Assembly: GCA_963513935.1 (NCBI GenBank)
Contig: OY740765.1
Location: 117,743,362 to 117,807,361 of the forward strand
Reading direction: 5' to 3'
Origin: Aphrophora alni
Taxonomy: Eukaryota > Arthropoda > Insecta > Hemiptera > Aphrophoridae
DNA length: 64,000 nucleotides
The translations under genes and the position numbers were made by a program. Below are positions 35,438-47,504 of the stretch, piece by piece. The notes beneath the pieces were generated by a model. The model was not told the origin of the DNA and ran no database searches. It was given only the letters and a program-made list of their open reading frames with translations. Every line of letters begins with the position of its first letter. The first letter of the stretch is position 1.

Positions 35438-37895
35438 CCCTGTGGCACACTCGTGCGGGCTACAGTTGTAGCCCAACCACTTTGTTTAGTTCGTGTTTTC
35501 GCCGCGCATTGTCAGGAGTGGGGAGGAGTCACAGTACCTTCCAGTCACTTTCCTCCCCACACACTCTGTGTGCAATCGCACTGCGCGGAGTGCACTAGTC
35601 TGTGTGGTATTCGATCAAATTTGCCTGGACTACACTTGTAGCCCGCGCGAGTGTTGGTGCTATGAGTGACCCAAAGCGTGTTCGTTTGTGTAATTTGCTG
35701 CTTTAAATACTGTTGACAGTGATGATGAGCCAGATGATATACTAAATGACAGTGATGATGGGGAGAGTGATTCCATAGAAGAAGAAAGACATTTAGAGGA
35801 TGAGGACGTAGCTAATAATAACTCTTTGGAACCACAGACTAATCAAGAGGTAGAAATTGATGATGAAGATGATACGCCTCTAGGTAATTTCTGTTTTTCC
35901 AAAAATAAGGATAAAAATGTGATGAAGTGGAAGAAGACTCCCAATGCACCCCTTAACGTTCGTACAAGAGATAGCAATATCGTTATACGTTTGCCTGGGC
36001 CTAAAGCCACAGCTCGGAATGCCAAATCTGAGCGTGACTGTTTTGATGACCAAATAATTAGACTAATTGTTAGCAGTACAAATATTTATATTTATACTCT
36101 AAGAGACAAATTTTCACGTGAGCGAGACAAACGAGAAACAGGCGAAACTGAAATTCGAGCACTTATTGGGATTTTGCTTCTAACAGGTTGTTTAGGTGGT
36201 GCCAGAAAGAATTCTAAAGGAATCTGGGATAACTCTCGTGGTAGTGGGGTTGAGTTATGCTACTTAACTATGAGTCAAAACCGTTTTCATTTTTTGATGA
36301 GGTGTCTAAGGTTTGACGACATCTAAGGAGATAAATTGATCACCTTGCTGCCATGAGAGAATTTTTTGAAATGGTCGTGAACAATTTCCAGAGGCATTAC
36401 ACGCCTAGTGAATTCTGCACTGTGGATGAACAATTAATCAAGTTTCGAGGCAAATGTCTTTTTCAAATGTACATTCCTAGCAAGCCTGGAAAGTACTATT
36501 CACTAGTCTGTGCAAAAACCATGTACACGGTACATTTGGAAGTTTACGTGGGAAAACAACCAGAAGGCCCTTTCAAAGTTTCGCCATCAGCAGATGACGT
36601 AACGGTTAGAATGTGTGAACCGATTGCAAGAACCAATCGCAACGTAACTACAGATAATTGGTTTACCTCAATCACTCTAGCTGTTTCACCGAAAATAGTT
36701 AACACTAGTAGTTGGAACAATGAGAGCAAATAGGGTAGGCATACCTGACGAGTTTAAAGCGAACAAGGACCGTGAGGTGCATTCATCCCTGTTTGCACAT
36801 CACAAGGAAAAGACACTTGTGTCATATTGTACAAAGAAAAAGAAGGCAGTTATTTTACTTAGTACAATGCACCCTGACCAGAAAATCGATCCCGAGAGTG
36901 GTGAGTCTCGTAAACCAGAGATTGTTTCGTTTTATAATAAAACAAAAATTGGTGTCAATTCAGTTGATCAAATGTGTAGTAAATATGATGTCTCAAGAAA
37001 CACTAAACGCTGGCCAATGATTCTCTCTTTTGATCTTGTAAACATATCTGGAATAAATGCGTCACGTGTTTATACGTTCAACAATGGTCCAGATCAAATC
37101 ACAACAAGAAGAAAATTCCTTGAGAACCTTGCTTGGGAACTTATACATCCACAGATAAGGAAGCGTCTAGAATCCCCAGTTCTTCCTACTGATATGAAAG
37201 CTAGAGCCCGAAGGATCTTTGGTATCGAAGAACCTCAACCTCAACCTGTTCCTAAAGATGACAAAGTGGGTCGGTGCTACCTGTGCGGCCGGGCACGTGA
37301 CCGATCTACCCGGAAGTGCTGCGACTTGTGTGGCCACAAGGTGTGTCCTGAACATTCCAACATTGTATGCCATGCTTGCCTCAACCGTCAGTAAAATAAG
37401 ATAATGCACAACACTTTGTATATATACTTTCTATTCTAACAAACACTAATAATTCAAGTTTCATTTTTATGCAAGTTGCTCAATGTTTTTGTTTTTCATA
37501 GTTATGAGGTATAAATATGGAATTTACTGTTAACATATAATACTCTATGTGTCCGTTAATAAATTTTGTTTATTGTAAAAATGGTTTTTACTATTCATGC
37601 CCCGAAAAAAAAATTAGTTTTACGTAACCAAAGCTATGCAAATTTTTAAAGTTAAAAAATTCTTACTACCTTGCTATTTTAATTTTTTTTTTTAGTTATA
37701 TCAAAAGGAAAAACTAAAATAATTATATATGTTTCATCATAAGTAATCTTACAATGAACGTAAAAAAAAAAATACATTGAGGTAGAAAATATTGAATTTG
37801 AGGTAATAAAAAAAAAATAAAAAAATGTAGTGGGCTACTACTGAGTAGCCCGCGCGAGTATTCCTGTTTTACTAGACCACGCGAGTGCCGCAGGG
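35438..37895 (+). mobile_element. Nearly full-length piggyBac-type transposon
   Basis: TTAA at 35434-35437 and 37896-37899. Inverted ends are CCCTGTGGCACACTCG and, from the right, CCCTGCGGCACTCGCG, followed by subterminal inverted GCGGGCTAC/GTAGCCCGC words. One plus-strand transposase pseudogene fills the element and ends about 500 bp before the right terminus. Size and structure are those of an autonomous copy that has since decayed. Confidence 0.9.
35662..37394 (+). pseudogene. piggyBac transposase with cysteine-rich C-terminus, frameshifted
   Basis: From ATG 35662 (MSDPKRVRLCN) the frame breaks after 14 codons. It continues through an acidic region (TVDSDDEPDDILNDSDDGES), then the core (FSRERDKRETGETEIRALIG, ILLLTGCLGG). 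It breaks again at 36326 and near 36720-36733. All three catalytic blocks are readable: VDEQLIKFRG, TTDNWFTS and GVNSVDQMCSKYDVSRNTKR. The end shows a cysteine-rich zinc-binding domain (CYLCGRARDRSTRKCCDLCG, then CPEHSNIVCHACL) that binds terminal repeats in this family. About three frameshifts and a stop inactivate it, but no catalytic residue is lost. It is the best preserved transposase in the window. Confidence 0.9.
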
Positions 37896-38089
37896 TTAAA
37901 AAACATATATCTGGATACCTATGATGATTTATTTTCCCATTTTTAAACACTACCATTAACTATAACCCGACTCACACTATCCCTCCTCCATTTTTTTAGA
38001 ACCAATTACACTACTGCATTTATTTTCATTCACCCAATTACGTTGCTTCTTTTATATTATTTGTTTCCATATTAATATTTCAAAAAGAC

Positions 38090-39965
38090 ATGTATTACAA
38101 ACAATGTGAAAATACTTCAAATATATGTTTTGTGTCCAATGATCCCACTACGTGGAAAAGCATAGGCTCTACTGAAAGGGATTTGATTGTTCTAAAAGGT
38201 AAACTGTCAATACCTGAAATCTTACCTCAAGATAAATCTGGCAGAAACTTTCCAACAGAGGTTTTTAATTAATTTAAGATCAAATTAATAGCGAATGTTT
38301 CAACAGAGATTGGCTTATTTAGAAACAAGGGAGAATCTGTTTATTGTTTTCCTTGTACCATTTTTAAAAATGAAGATCATAGTCATTATAGGTGTAAGTC
38401 CCAATTCTGCCAAGATGGAATTTGCGATAAATGGAATAAGTTATATGAAAAAGTGAAAATCCACGAAATGAACATTTGCCATCTTCAGAATTAGGCCTAC
38501 ATTAAATGGAAAGAATTAATTTCCATGCTACGAACAAAGGGATCCATAGATGAAACACTAAAAAACAAATAGTACAGGAAGAAGAAAAATGGTGAAAAAA
38601 AAAAATGTTGTTCTTTTTGGCAAAATGGAATTACCATTTCAATGCTCTCATTCAACAATAGATTACTCTGATAGGGGTAGTTTTCTAGCAACACATCAGT
38701 TGGTGAGGATATAATATAAAACGGAATCTTGAAAGTGTTGTTCAAACAAAGATTGTAGTGAGTCAGGGCATAGATTATAAGCTCCACTACCAGTCATGGC
38801 AAAGCCAGAATGAATTCCTAAAACTTTGTGGGGATGAACTTTGTAGTAAAAAGAATATTGGAAGAAATAAAATCTGCTTGTTACTACACTATTATTATTG
38901 ATGGTACCCCTGATGTGTTACACAAAGAACAATTGGTATATATTACAAGGAACATTGTGTGTGGCGATGGAAAGTGGAAAGTGCATGACAGATTTTTAAC
39001 AGTGGTTGACTTTGAAAAAAAAAGAAAAGAAATGTGAGGACACATCTGAGAGAATAAAAATCTTTTTAGAAGAATACAGGCTTGATTTAAACATATGTAG
39101 AAGTCAAGCTATGAAATATCAGGAACATTTTAAGGGGGTAAAAAAAAATTCTCCAACAAAATCCACACGCATAGTTCACTCCATATATCTCATACTCTCA
39201 ACTCATGTGGGATTCCTGCAATGGAAACCAGCCTTGATGTAAAAATATATTTTGGAAATGTACAAACACTATAAATGTCTTTGATCTAAATGCTGGAAGG
39301 TGAAAAATCCCCAAAGTAAAGCTGGTATATCGTTCCATTCTATTTCAGACACAATGTGTAAGAATTGATGCAGTTAATCCCCTAGAGCATAACTACAAAG
39401 GAGTGTTGCCTGCGTTAATTGAGCTGAACAAACTTGAGCTGCCAGCAGAAGTCCAGGAATATGTTAACTATCTGATAGAATCGTTTGAATTTATTGTTGT
39501 AATAACAGTTTGCTATAAATTGTTAAGATCCATCAATGATAGAAACAGAATTTTGCAAAGCTCAAAGCTTACCTAAACAGAAGCTTCTCATTGTGTAAAG
39601 GGTTTAATTGAATATATTCAATTTATAAAAGATGCTTGATTAAAACTGTCTGACGAAACAAAAAATGTAGTTCAAAGTTTGGCTACAACTCCTGAGTTTA
39701 AGCAACCTGCTAATTAATACACACAAGGTTTAGAATCAATCTTCTCACAGATATACCCATCGCTTTGGTTGTTGGTCATTCTTCCATTGTCAGTTTCATT
39801 CGGAGAACAAGCATTCAGAAAATTGGCTCTTGTAAAAAAAATTTGTATAAAAAAGAACTGTAGAGAGACTTAATCATTAACTGCTGTTAAACATTATCTT
39901 GCTAACAAAATATCAAGTGACTTTGCAGCTCTTACAGCCAAGAAAAAAAATTTTTTTTCCTTCTA
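38090..39965 (+). pseudogene. hAT-superfamily transposase relic (ZMYM1-like type)
   Basis: Segments in order: YKQCENTSNICFVSNDPTTW and GRNFPTEVF (TTF-type zinc-finger entry), and FRNKGESVYCFPCTIFKN. Next comes RILEEIKSACYYTIIIDGTP with a DVLHKEQLVYI follow-on, the DUF4371-type RNase H start where the Asp of IDGTPD is the first catalytic residue. The C-terminal dimerisation block IYPSLWLLVILPLSVSFGEQ then AFRKLALVKK follows. Stops and shifts are frequent. hAT family members of this architecture are about 600-800 residues, so the length fits a whole decayed gene. Terminal repeats and the 8-bp duplication were not found. Confidence 0.75.
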
Positions 39966-40199
39966 AACATGTTAATATGTTGTAATCACCCCTGGCCAAA
40001 AAAATATAATTTTTTCCACCTTTTGCTTTGTCTTATTTTTTCACCAATGACATGACTAAAAGCTATAAGATTGTTATCTTGGTCATTATAAAAAAGAAAA
40101 AAAATTTCAATGTTTTTCAAAAAAGTGTCACATAGTTTCCTGTTCCAATAGATTTAATTTATCTTTTTATATACTTCAGTATACCTGCATACATCATTT

Positions 40200-41060
40200 T
40201 TTCCTATGACACCAGTTTTATGGTATCTGGGATTTGATTCATGCATTTTTAATATTCTGGTTATTTGGATATATCTTTTTCATTTAGTCTCTCAATTGGA
40301 CTGCCTGAAAGCCATCATTGGCATTCTCAAACTTTGTCTGTTACTCCACTATATTTTCGTTGTTTATGTCAGCAGGTCTCACTTCTTTATAAATGTTTCT
40401 TATAGAGGGCTAGATGGTCCTCATTTTCTCCTCTGGCATCATGTAATCATTATTTGTTTAGCCAACTCATAACTGGAACCTGAGATGTCGGTTTATTTGA
40501 AGTTTTTCATGACCAGATATATGGGTCTTTCCGAAATATATCTTTGTTAATCTATGCTGTTTTTTGTAGCTTAAGACATTTCAACTGCTTCAAGGCAACT
40601 GTCATATCTATTACCACAGTTTTGTGAATATTTTTAGTTTCAGAAACTAAAAGCTTCTCCTTTTGTTAAGTCAGAACAAATATATCCTTCGTTGAATAGT
40701 GATGCCTAGAGATTTTGTTACGAGGAATGTGGACTCTCAAGGACCCAATCCGCCTAATTCTTAAACCTACCAATTTCTCAAGTCTCATTAAAAAATTTGT
40801 TAGCTTATCTTCCAGTGGATCTTGTACCATTTGATATTTATTATCTACTACTATAGGTGACTTACTAGCTTGTGTGAAAGGTTGTGATCTTATCTGTTTA
40901 CTTATGTTATTTACTTTTCTTGAAAGGATTCAATTTCCACATTCATAATGTTTTCCCTTTCCATCACCTACCTCTACATGCTTCATCTATCAGGCAATGT
41001 GTGGCCTCTCCCAAAATTCATGAGGCAAACCACATTAGAGGGTAGATTTACCGAGCATTC
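40200..41060 (-). other. Coding-like minus-strand relic, unassigned
   Basis: The minus strand reads hydrophilic segments with few stops, such as PIVVDNKYQMVQDPLEDKLT, RLEKLVGLRIRRIGSLRVHI and ETKNIHKTVVIDMTVALKQL, over several frames. The composition resembles an old ORF more than chance AT-rich DNA, but no family is recognised. The 88-codon hydrophobic plus-strand frame at 40206 is its shadow. Confidence 0.25.
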
Positions 41061-41882
41061 ATCAAGTCTGCTAGCTAGGGTATTACATCTATTTGTTTTT
41101 CATCATTACTAATGAGAAGAAAGGAAAGAAAATAGGGTATAAAATAGAGAGTCTTAACTCTCAAATACTCTAATAGCATCATAATTGTAATAGAACAAGA
41201 AACCTCATAGGAAAGATGAGAGAAGGGATCCTAACCCAAGATGGAGAAGAGTAAATATCCAGCTAGGTACATCATTAATCCTGTACTCACAATAAGTGAA
41301 TCTTTGACAAAAGTATGCCAATGCCCAGCAATTACAAGTATGCTCAACACAGATAATCTTAACTTAAAAACATGTACATTAATATACTAAGTATCCTTTT
41401 AGTAACTGACTGTTACAAAATTCATTCTAATACTCCTCCAAAAAAAACACACACACACACACACATTCTGTTTATATTAACTGTGTTATTAGTAATTGAT
41501 TGGCACAGATTTCACTCTAGTCCAACCTTACCAAAATAAGTATACCCAATACAAGATACTCTAACATACATACAAATATTAAATATTTACTTTCACAGAC
41601 AAGTTGTTACTCCTTAGCAATCATATCATATATACTACCTAAAACGATATGGAAAATTACAAATAAAACTAATACCACGTTGATCAAAAACTTCATTTTT
41701 ATATATCAAAATTTAAATTTGGAATTTTTATTTCAATTTTGTAAATTTTGTCCAATTGTTAAAATGTGTAAATTACTTTAAATGTACATTTTTAAATTCA
41801 AAAACATGGTACATAACAGATATTCAATTAAAGTTTTGTCGCAGAACCTCCTGTGTATCGTCCTTTTCAAAATGTAGAAGAG

Positions 41883-41888
41883 TTTATT
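41883..41888 (-). terminator. Candidate polyadenylation signal of the host gene
   Basis: AATAAA on the minus strand, about 25 bases after the TGA at 41913-41915. Other AT-rich hexamers downstream are possible alternatives. Confidence 0.5.
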
Positions 41889-41912
41889 CATTAAATCATA
41901 TTCATCACTGTA

Positions 41913-41916
41913 TCAG
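41913..41916 (-). CDS. Host gene, terminal coding exon (last base of Tyr codon and stop)
   Basis: A strong acceptor (pyrimidine tract TTTCTTTTTTCAG) ends at 41917. The exon begins with C, completing the TA left over from the previous exon (Tyr), and TGA follows directly. The protein thus ends NPNPWRY. Exact phase agreement with the upstream exon is the main support. The rest of the exon is 3' untranslated. Confidence 0.65.
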
Positions 41917-43458
41917 CTGAAAAAAGAAACAAAATAGTTTTAATAAAGACAATATGTTAAACAGACTGTTTCATAGCCCTGGTGTCAGAATTACAACTTG
42001 TTTATGGCAATTTTTTTAATACATTTCAGAAAGTACTCTTTTGAAGATGGGAAAGTAATTTGAAGTAACAATTTGAAATGCAAACCTATATTTTTAATAA
42101 CTTTGAAATTAAAAAAAAAAATGTGTGTATAAATTCCCTTTTTCATTGTGGTGTTTTACAATTTTAAGGAAATTTTTTTCAAAACTGTTTTTTAAAAATA
42201 TATAATATTCACGCTAGAATAGAGATTAAGTGACAAATATTGAAAAATGTGACAATAAAACGATTATATTAGTTGATATTCAGAAATAAATTAGTTTACT
42301 TTTAATTGACAATTACAGTTTATCTACAAGCTCAAAAACGTAAATATTATTTTACAAAATTCTAAACTTGCAAATTTTGGGATTTTTAATTATTTATATA
42401 TAAAAAATGAATGTTTACTAAACACAAAAGTTGTCTAAATAAAACCATATTAAATAACATGATTTCTCCATCATTATCCAAAAACTTGGAAAAAATGTAA
42501 GAACAAATTATATTTTTTAAATAATTTTGGTGATTTAAAACAAAATTAGGCCTATGTTAGTAATTTGAATTAAATTCGAGAAAATCAATATTCTATAATA
42601 AAAAAATTAGAAAATATTTATATTTGATTACACATTTCTCTTCATAACTAAATTTAAAAAATGTTTGCTTAATTTAAAAAACGTATTTATAGCTTTAAAA
42701 AAAAAATACATCAAGAGTCTGTTGATATAATTTCACAATCCAAATTAAAACGTTCATTAAAGATTCATTTACCTGTCTCGGACAGTTATTATAAAGGAGT
42801 AAACATTACATTAAATATTACAGATTTTGTGATTCAAAAAAATTCTTTATTACTATTGAGTTTTTGCTTTATTAAAACTTTGCTGTCTATTTAAAATAAT
42901 GAATTAAATATATAATGTAACCTTAATCTAAAGCAACCTTGCCTTAAATTTGATTAATAAATCCTGCCATTTTAAAATAACCAATTTTGTTTGTTTATAA
43001 AAAGATATTGGCTTCATAACATTAGCTTCAGCAGAATGTATATTATAAAATATATATATATATAATTTTCTTAAAATTAAGTGATTGATATATTAAATAA
43101 ATAAATTTGATTTTTGAATTAATTTCTCTCGCATGAATGCTTATGTTAACTTCATGGTTGCACATTTATTTTTATTTCTAAGATATAATTGTTACTTACA
43201 TTAGTTAATTCATTTTATGTTATACGGTATGTTATGATATGTTGTATCAAATTTTATATTATTCTTTGTTATATTTAATGTTACGAACATATTGTATATA
43301 TAATCTTCTTTGCTCAAATTATTAAGTTACATTTGGGGAAAATAGATAAATTTATATTGTTACTATACAATATCACTATTGGGATTATATGATTATGTTC
43401 AGAATAAAATGAAGAAATAGATTTTATCTGGTGTACCATTTTTAAAACTGATACTTAC
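41917..43458 (-). other. Host gene intron (1.5 kb)
   Basis: Bounded by the donor GTAAGTATC on the minus strand at 43458 and the acceptor at 41917. AT-rich; no other feature recognised. Confidence 0.6.
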
Positions 43459-43600
43459 TATCTCCAAGGATTTGGATTTCTATATCCTTCCAGTTCAGCA
43501 AAAAATTTTGCTTTTGAATTAGGTCTAGGTAAACAACCAAATTCAACAGTTTCACAAAAAACACCTTCATATGTAGATGGTGTGAGTACAACACGTTTTA
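43459..43600 (-). CDS. Host gene, internal exon encoding the conserved-looking C-terminus
   Basis: 142 bp between a good acceptor (TTTTTTCTAG) and donor (GGAGATA|GTAAGTATC). It starts in phase 1 and ends in phase 2, fitting both neighbours. It encodes VKRVVLTPSTYEGVFCETVE then FGCLPRPNSKAKFFAELEGY and RNPNPWR. The absence of stops, strong splice sites and a codon usage unlike its surroundings all argue for a live exon. The family is not recognised. The aromatic, Pro-rich end suggests a short interaction tail, but no function is proposed. Confidence 0.7.
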
Positions 43601-43850
43601 CTAGAAAAAAAAAGAAATAAAATTAGTACATTTGAGAAACACACTTCTTATAATCATATACCTGTAACTTTGTTATTTATAAATTTAAGAAAATTAATCC
43701 AATTTTGAAAATTTACAAATATACCATTCAATTTTGGACACAATATATCTGGTGACTCACTATTTTTGAATAAATATTGTTTAGACATATGGAAAACTCT
43801 ACAAACTTGACACTTTACAGTTATGTTACATAGATGTGTAAAAGAAGTTC

Positions 43851-45216
43851 CTTAGAGTTTCATTTTTTATGGTCAATCAAATCGAAATGGCAGAATAAAA
43901 AAAGAAGTAGTTCTATCCAAACTACTTCCTCCCACAATGTAATGCCATTAAAGTGTGCATTGCCATCTGTTGAATACTGATCAGCTGCTTTTTTGTTAAC
44001 AATGAAACAATTTGGTAGTTGTGTTCAGTCAGTTTATGTGTGATATCTAACCTCGAAGCAATAAATTTTTTTATTGAACAGAAAGAGAAATGTTGTTCTT
44101 GGTATATTGCTTTTGAAAATGAATATGAAGCGAAAAGGTGTTTTCAAAGAACCTACCCAAATGTGGTTACTCCATCAAGAAAATCAATTTATAAAGAGAA
44201 AACTATGCTACTGTGGTGTTTTCTAACACAGGAAACGAAGAGCTTGGGTGTGTTACTTTATTGAAATCTCCCAACAGGCCTAATTTACTTAGCACCTGCT
44301 ACTGACATACGAAACTCGTCAGTTAAAAAGTATGCCAAAAAACAAAATAAATTTTTATATAATACATTTAGTTCATGGACTGCTGGAAGATGACCCAGAC
44401 AGAATGAGAATAATTTTGTTCGAAGGTAATGAAGATGCAGAGTGGTATGAAGAAATTTTATTCTCAGATGAAGCTACATTTTCGTAGAGGATCTGTAAAC
44501 AGATATAATTGTAATTATTATAACACAAAAATCCCCAAATTTTACAAGAAGAGGATTTGAAATCAAAGGGTATAACTGTTTGGGCTGCCATCACCAAGGA
44601 TGGTGTTTTATCGTATGACATATCCCAATAGACAATGACTGGAGATGTATGCACATCAATATTAACTAATCATATAGTTCCTCATCTTACTCAGCCAGAG
44701 GTGAGGGAATTTTTTTCAACAGGATAGAGTTCTTCATTATTCTAATGTGGGCAAAGCAGTTTTAGAATGAGATCTTCTCAACCGTTGGATAGGTCGGGCA
44801 GCAACTTCATGGACCAAGATCCAAGATCCCCAGCTGTTTGCAATTTTTTCCTATGTGATTTTTCCTTATAGCAACAGATGATGAATTAATGAGGCTGATT
44901 GATCGGGAATTACTGTTGATACCTCAGCAATTTTTCAAAAGTACTTATGACTGTTTTTTTTTTTTTTTTTTTTTTGTTGCTATCAGTGCATAGTATTGAT
45001 GGACAACAATTCAAATAAAGGTCAAATTTGGATCATTGATATTTTATTACTGTAATTTATCTATAGTTTTCTTTATTAAGTTTTTTATATTTTCATGTTA
45101 TCTGCAAATCAACAGTTTGTAATAGTAATGCAAATAAAATCATCTTGGTGAAAACGTACCATTATTTTGTTATTCCGCCATTTTGTTTTGATTGACCATG
45201 TAAAATGAAACTCGAG
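43851..45216 (+). mobile_element. IS630/Tc1-mariner-group element with inverted ends
   Basis: Left end GAGTTTCATTTTTTATGGTC then AATCAAATCGAAATGGC; the right end carries the near-perfect complement (GCCATTTTGTTTTGATTGAC then CATGTAAAATGAAACTC). Inverted similarity runs about 45 bp. A degenerate transposase lies between on the plus strand. The target duplication could not be read with confidence. Confidence 0.75.
44019..44880 (+). pseudogene. IS630-type transposase relic with DUF4817-like start
   Basis: The N-terminal block CSWYIAFENEYEAKRCFQRT then YPNVVTPSRKSIYK matches the helix-turn-helix (DUF4817) of a large arthropod transposase family. Catalytic blocks follow: LFSDEATF (first Asp), then QQDRVLHYSN for the usual QQDGAPPHY (second Asp) and NRWIGRAATSW. 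In the last block RSPAVCNFFLC replaces RSPDLTPLDFFLW, so the third acidic residue is lost. Stops and shifts are frequent. The family is about 350-420 residues, consistent with the span. Confidence 0.65.
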
Positions 45217-45706
45217 GGTACTTTTTTTAGTTATATCTATATAACATAATTGTAAAGTATCAAGTTTGTATAGTGTTCCATATGTCTGGCATAATAATTC
45301 AACAGAAACCTCTTTGTCAGACACTCCGTAAAAGTATCTCTTAGGAAGATCCTCAACGCATCCCCTACTCTAATAATAATGGGTGGTTTCTTTCTAAAAA
45401 TATGAATCAATCTTGATACCAAGTTTATTAAAACTTTTATTTACTTATTTATTTATAATTGTACACAAGCACAATTTTACAATTGTATAAACTATCATTT
45501 CCCCCTTTTCTTTCCAAAATAAACATAACTAAATAAAATAAAAAATAAAGAACAATCTACACTAAAAATATAAAAACCCAAAACATGTACTTTAACAACT
45601 AAAACATGTGCATTAAATAACTAGTCAAATCCTTTTAATACATTTTAACACAACACTGCAAACATATTAATAATCTGACTGAAGTGAAACCCAAGACTAC
45701 ATGAAA

Positions 45707-45711
<5 letters not shown>

Positions 45712-45757
<46 letters not shown>
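45712..45757. repeat. (TA)n microsatellite
   Basis: Pure TA run in the host intron. Confidence 0.95.
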
Positions 45758-45761
<4 letters not shown>

Positions 45762-46660
45762 ATTTAAAAATCATAACAAGTTTACAATATCGAATAATAT
45801 ATTTTTTTAATAATAATAAACATATCCAAAAATAAAATGATACCTCTAAAAATAAAACAAATCCAAAAATCTAGTTTATAAACATACAAAATTATCAATA
45901 TCCTTCAATAAGACGAGTAAATGTTTTAGAATTTAAAAAAAATTATAATAATAATATTTTTTTTTAACAGCAATATTTCTTTTCTGTTTTATGTATATAG
46001 GTAATAAATTGAATATTATTGAGCTGAGAAAATAAAAGGTTTGTGAATAGAAAATATTGCAAGGTTTGGGTACTGTAACATCCCCTGTATTGCATAATTC
46101 CATTCTACGACCCACAGATATATTTCTATTTCTAATTTTAATAAAAAAGAGTTTTAAAACTTTGAACACAAACATATATCTAAGAAGTAAAATTTTAAAT
46201 TTCGTCAAAAGTGTTCTTCTGTGTTCCAATATTTTTTCAAAATTATTCTAATAAATTGATTTTTAAATTTTCATTATAATTACTTTTATAGGATCCACCC
46301 CAATTTTCTATACCATAATCAATAATGACAATGAACTAATGAAAATATATAGACTTCTGAAGAACACAGTTTCATTAAAAAATAGAAAACTCTTAAAATT
46401 TCATTTAACTTTTTTTAAATAAAATCAATGTTTTTCAATATTAATAGTTATCTAAATACTTAAAATGCCTTCATTAACAAGCCTTATTAGACAACATTCT
46501 TTACAAATACAACTTATGAAAATATATTTTAATTTGAGATGGTTCAGACTACATCAGCTATTAATTATAATTTTATATGAATAATTAACATTTTTTTATT
46601 AGTGTAACGAACTGTAAATCCAGTAGTTGCATGATTCCAACCCAGATCTCAAACTTCAGT

Positions 46661-46860
46661 GTTTATAAGTTAAACAGTTCTGCTTTGATTCTTATATCAA
46701 TGGATAGATTATCAGCATCTATAAGTTAAATTGTTTTGCTTTGATTCTTTGATCAATGGTTAGAGTATCAGAGTTTATAAGTTAAACAATTTTGCTTTGA
46801 TTCATTATCTGATCAATAGTTAAGAATATAACATATAAAAGAGGAGTTCTGATTTTAATT
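46661..46860. repeat. 56-bp tandem repeat, three diverged copies
   Basis: TATAAGTTAAA..NTTNTGCTTTGATTC marks units at 46664, 46720 and 46776, spaced exactly 56 bp, with a GATCAATGGNTAGANTATCAG middle part. Confidence 0.85.
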
Positions 46861-47104
46861 CTTGTAATTGTTTGAGTATTAAGGTATGAAAGTAAAAATA
46901 GTTGTGATGAAAAGTCTTTGTCAGACCATTGGTTTGAGTTTCATTGTATTAAACTTAAACAGTTCTGGTTTGGACACTTTTCAGGTTAAAATTTGTCAAT
47001 TATTTATTTAATAAAATTATGAATTATTTTTCACACTTCAAGTTTTATAAATAATTATTAAGCTTGGCTTCTGAGATGGTATGCTTAGTAACACTTAACA
47101 CTTA

Positions 47105-47440
47105 TCCAATATGGCGGAGGTGGAGCAGAGCCTTAAAATAATATGAGTTGAACATAAATTCTCACAAATAGTACATTTATTTATTCAAACACATTTCAAT
47201 GACTAAGTCGCCATCATTATTTATAGGTTAGGTATTGCATCACTGAAGATGGTGACTTTGTCATTGAAACATGTGTTACCATTTGTATGAAAATTTAAGG
47301 ATGAGATCCTTAAATAGTTGTCTCTGGCACCGGGTATGGCAACATGCATGAATAAGAAAATGTAGATAATTTCGATAGACCTGTAATTTATTTAACCTTT
47401 TTGTAAAAAAAAATTGAGTTAACCATTTACAACAAAGACA

Positions 47441-47504
<64 letters not shown>

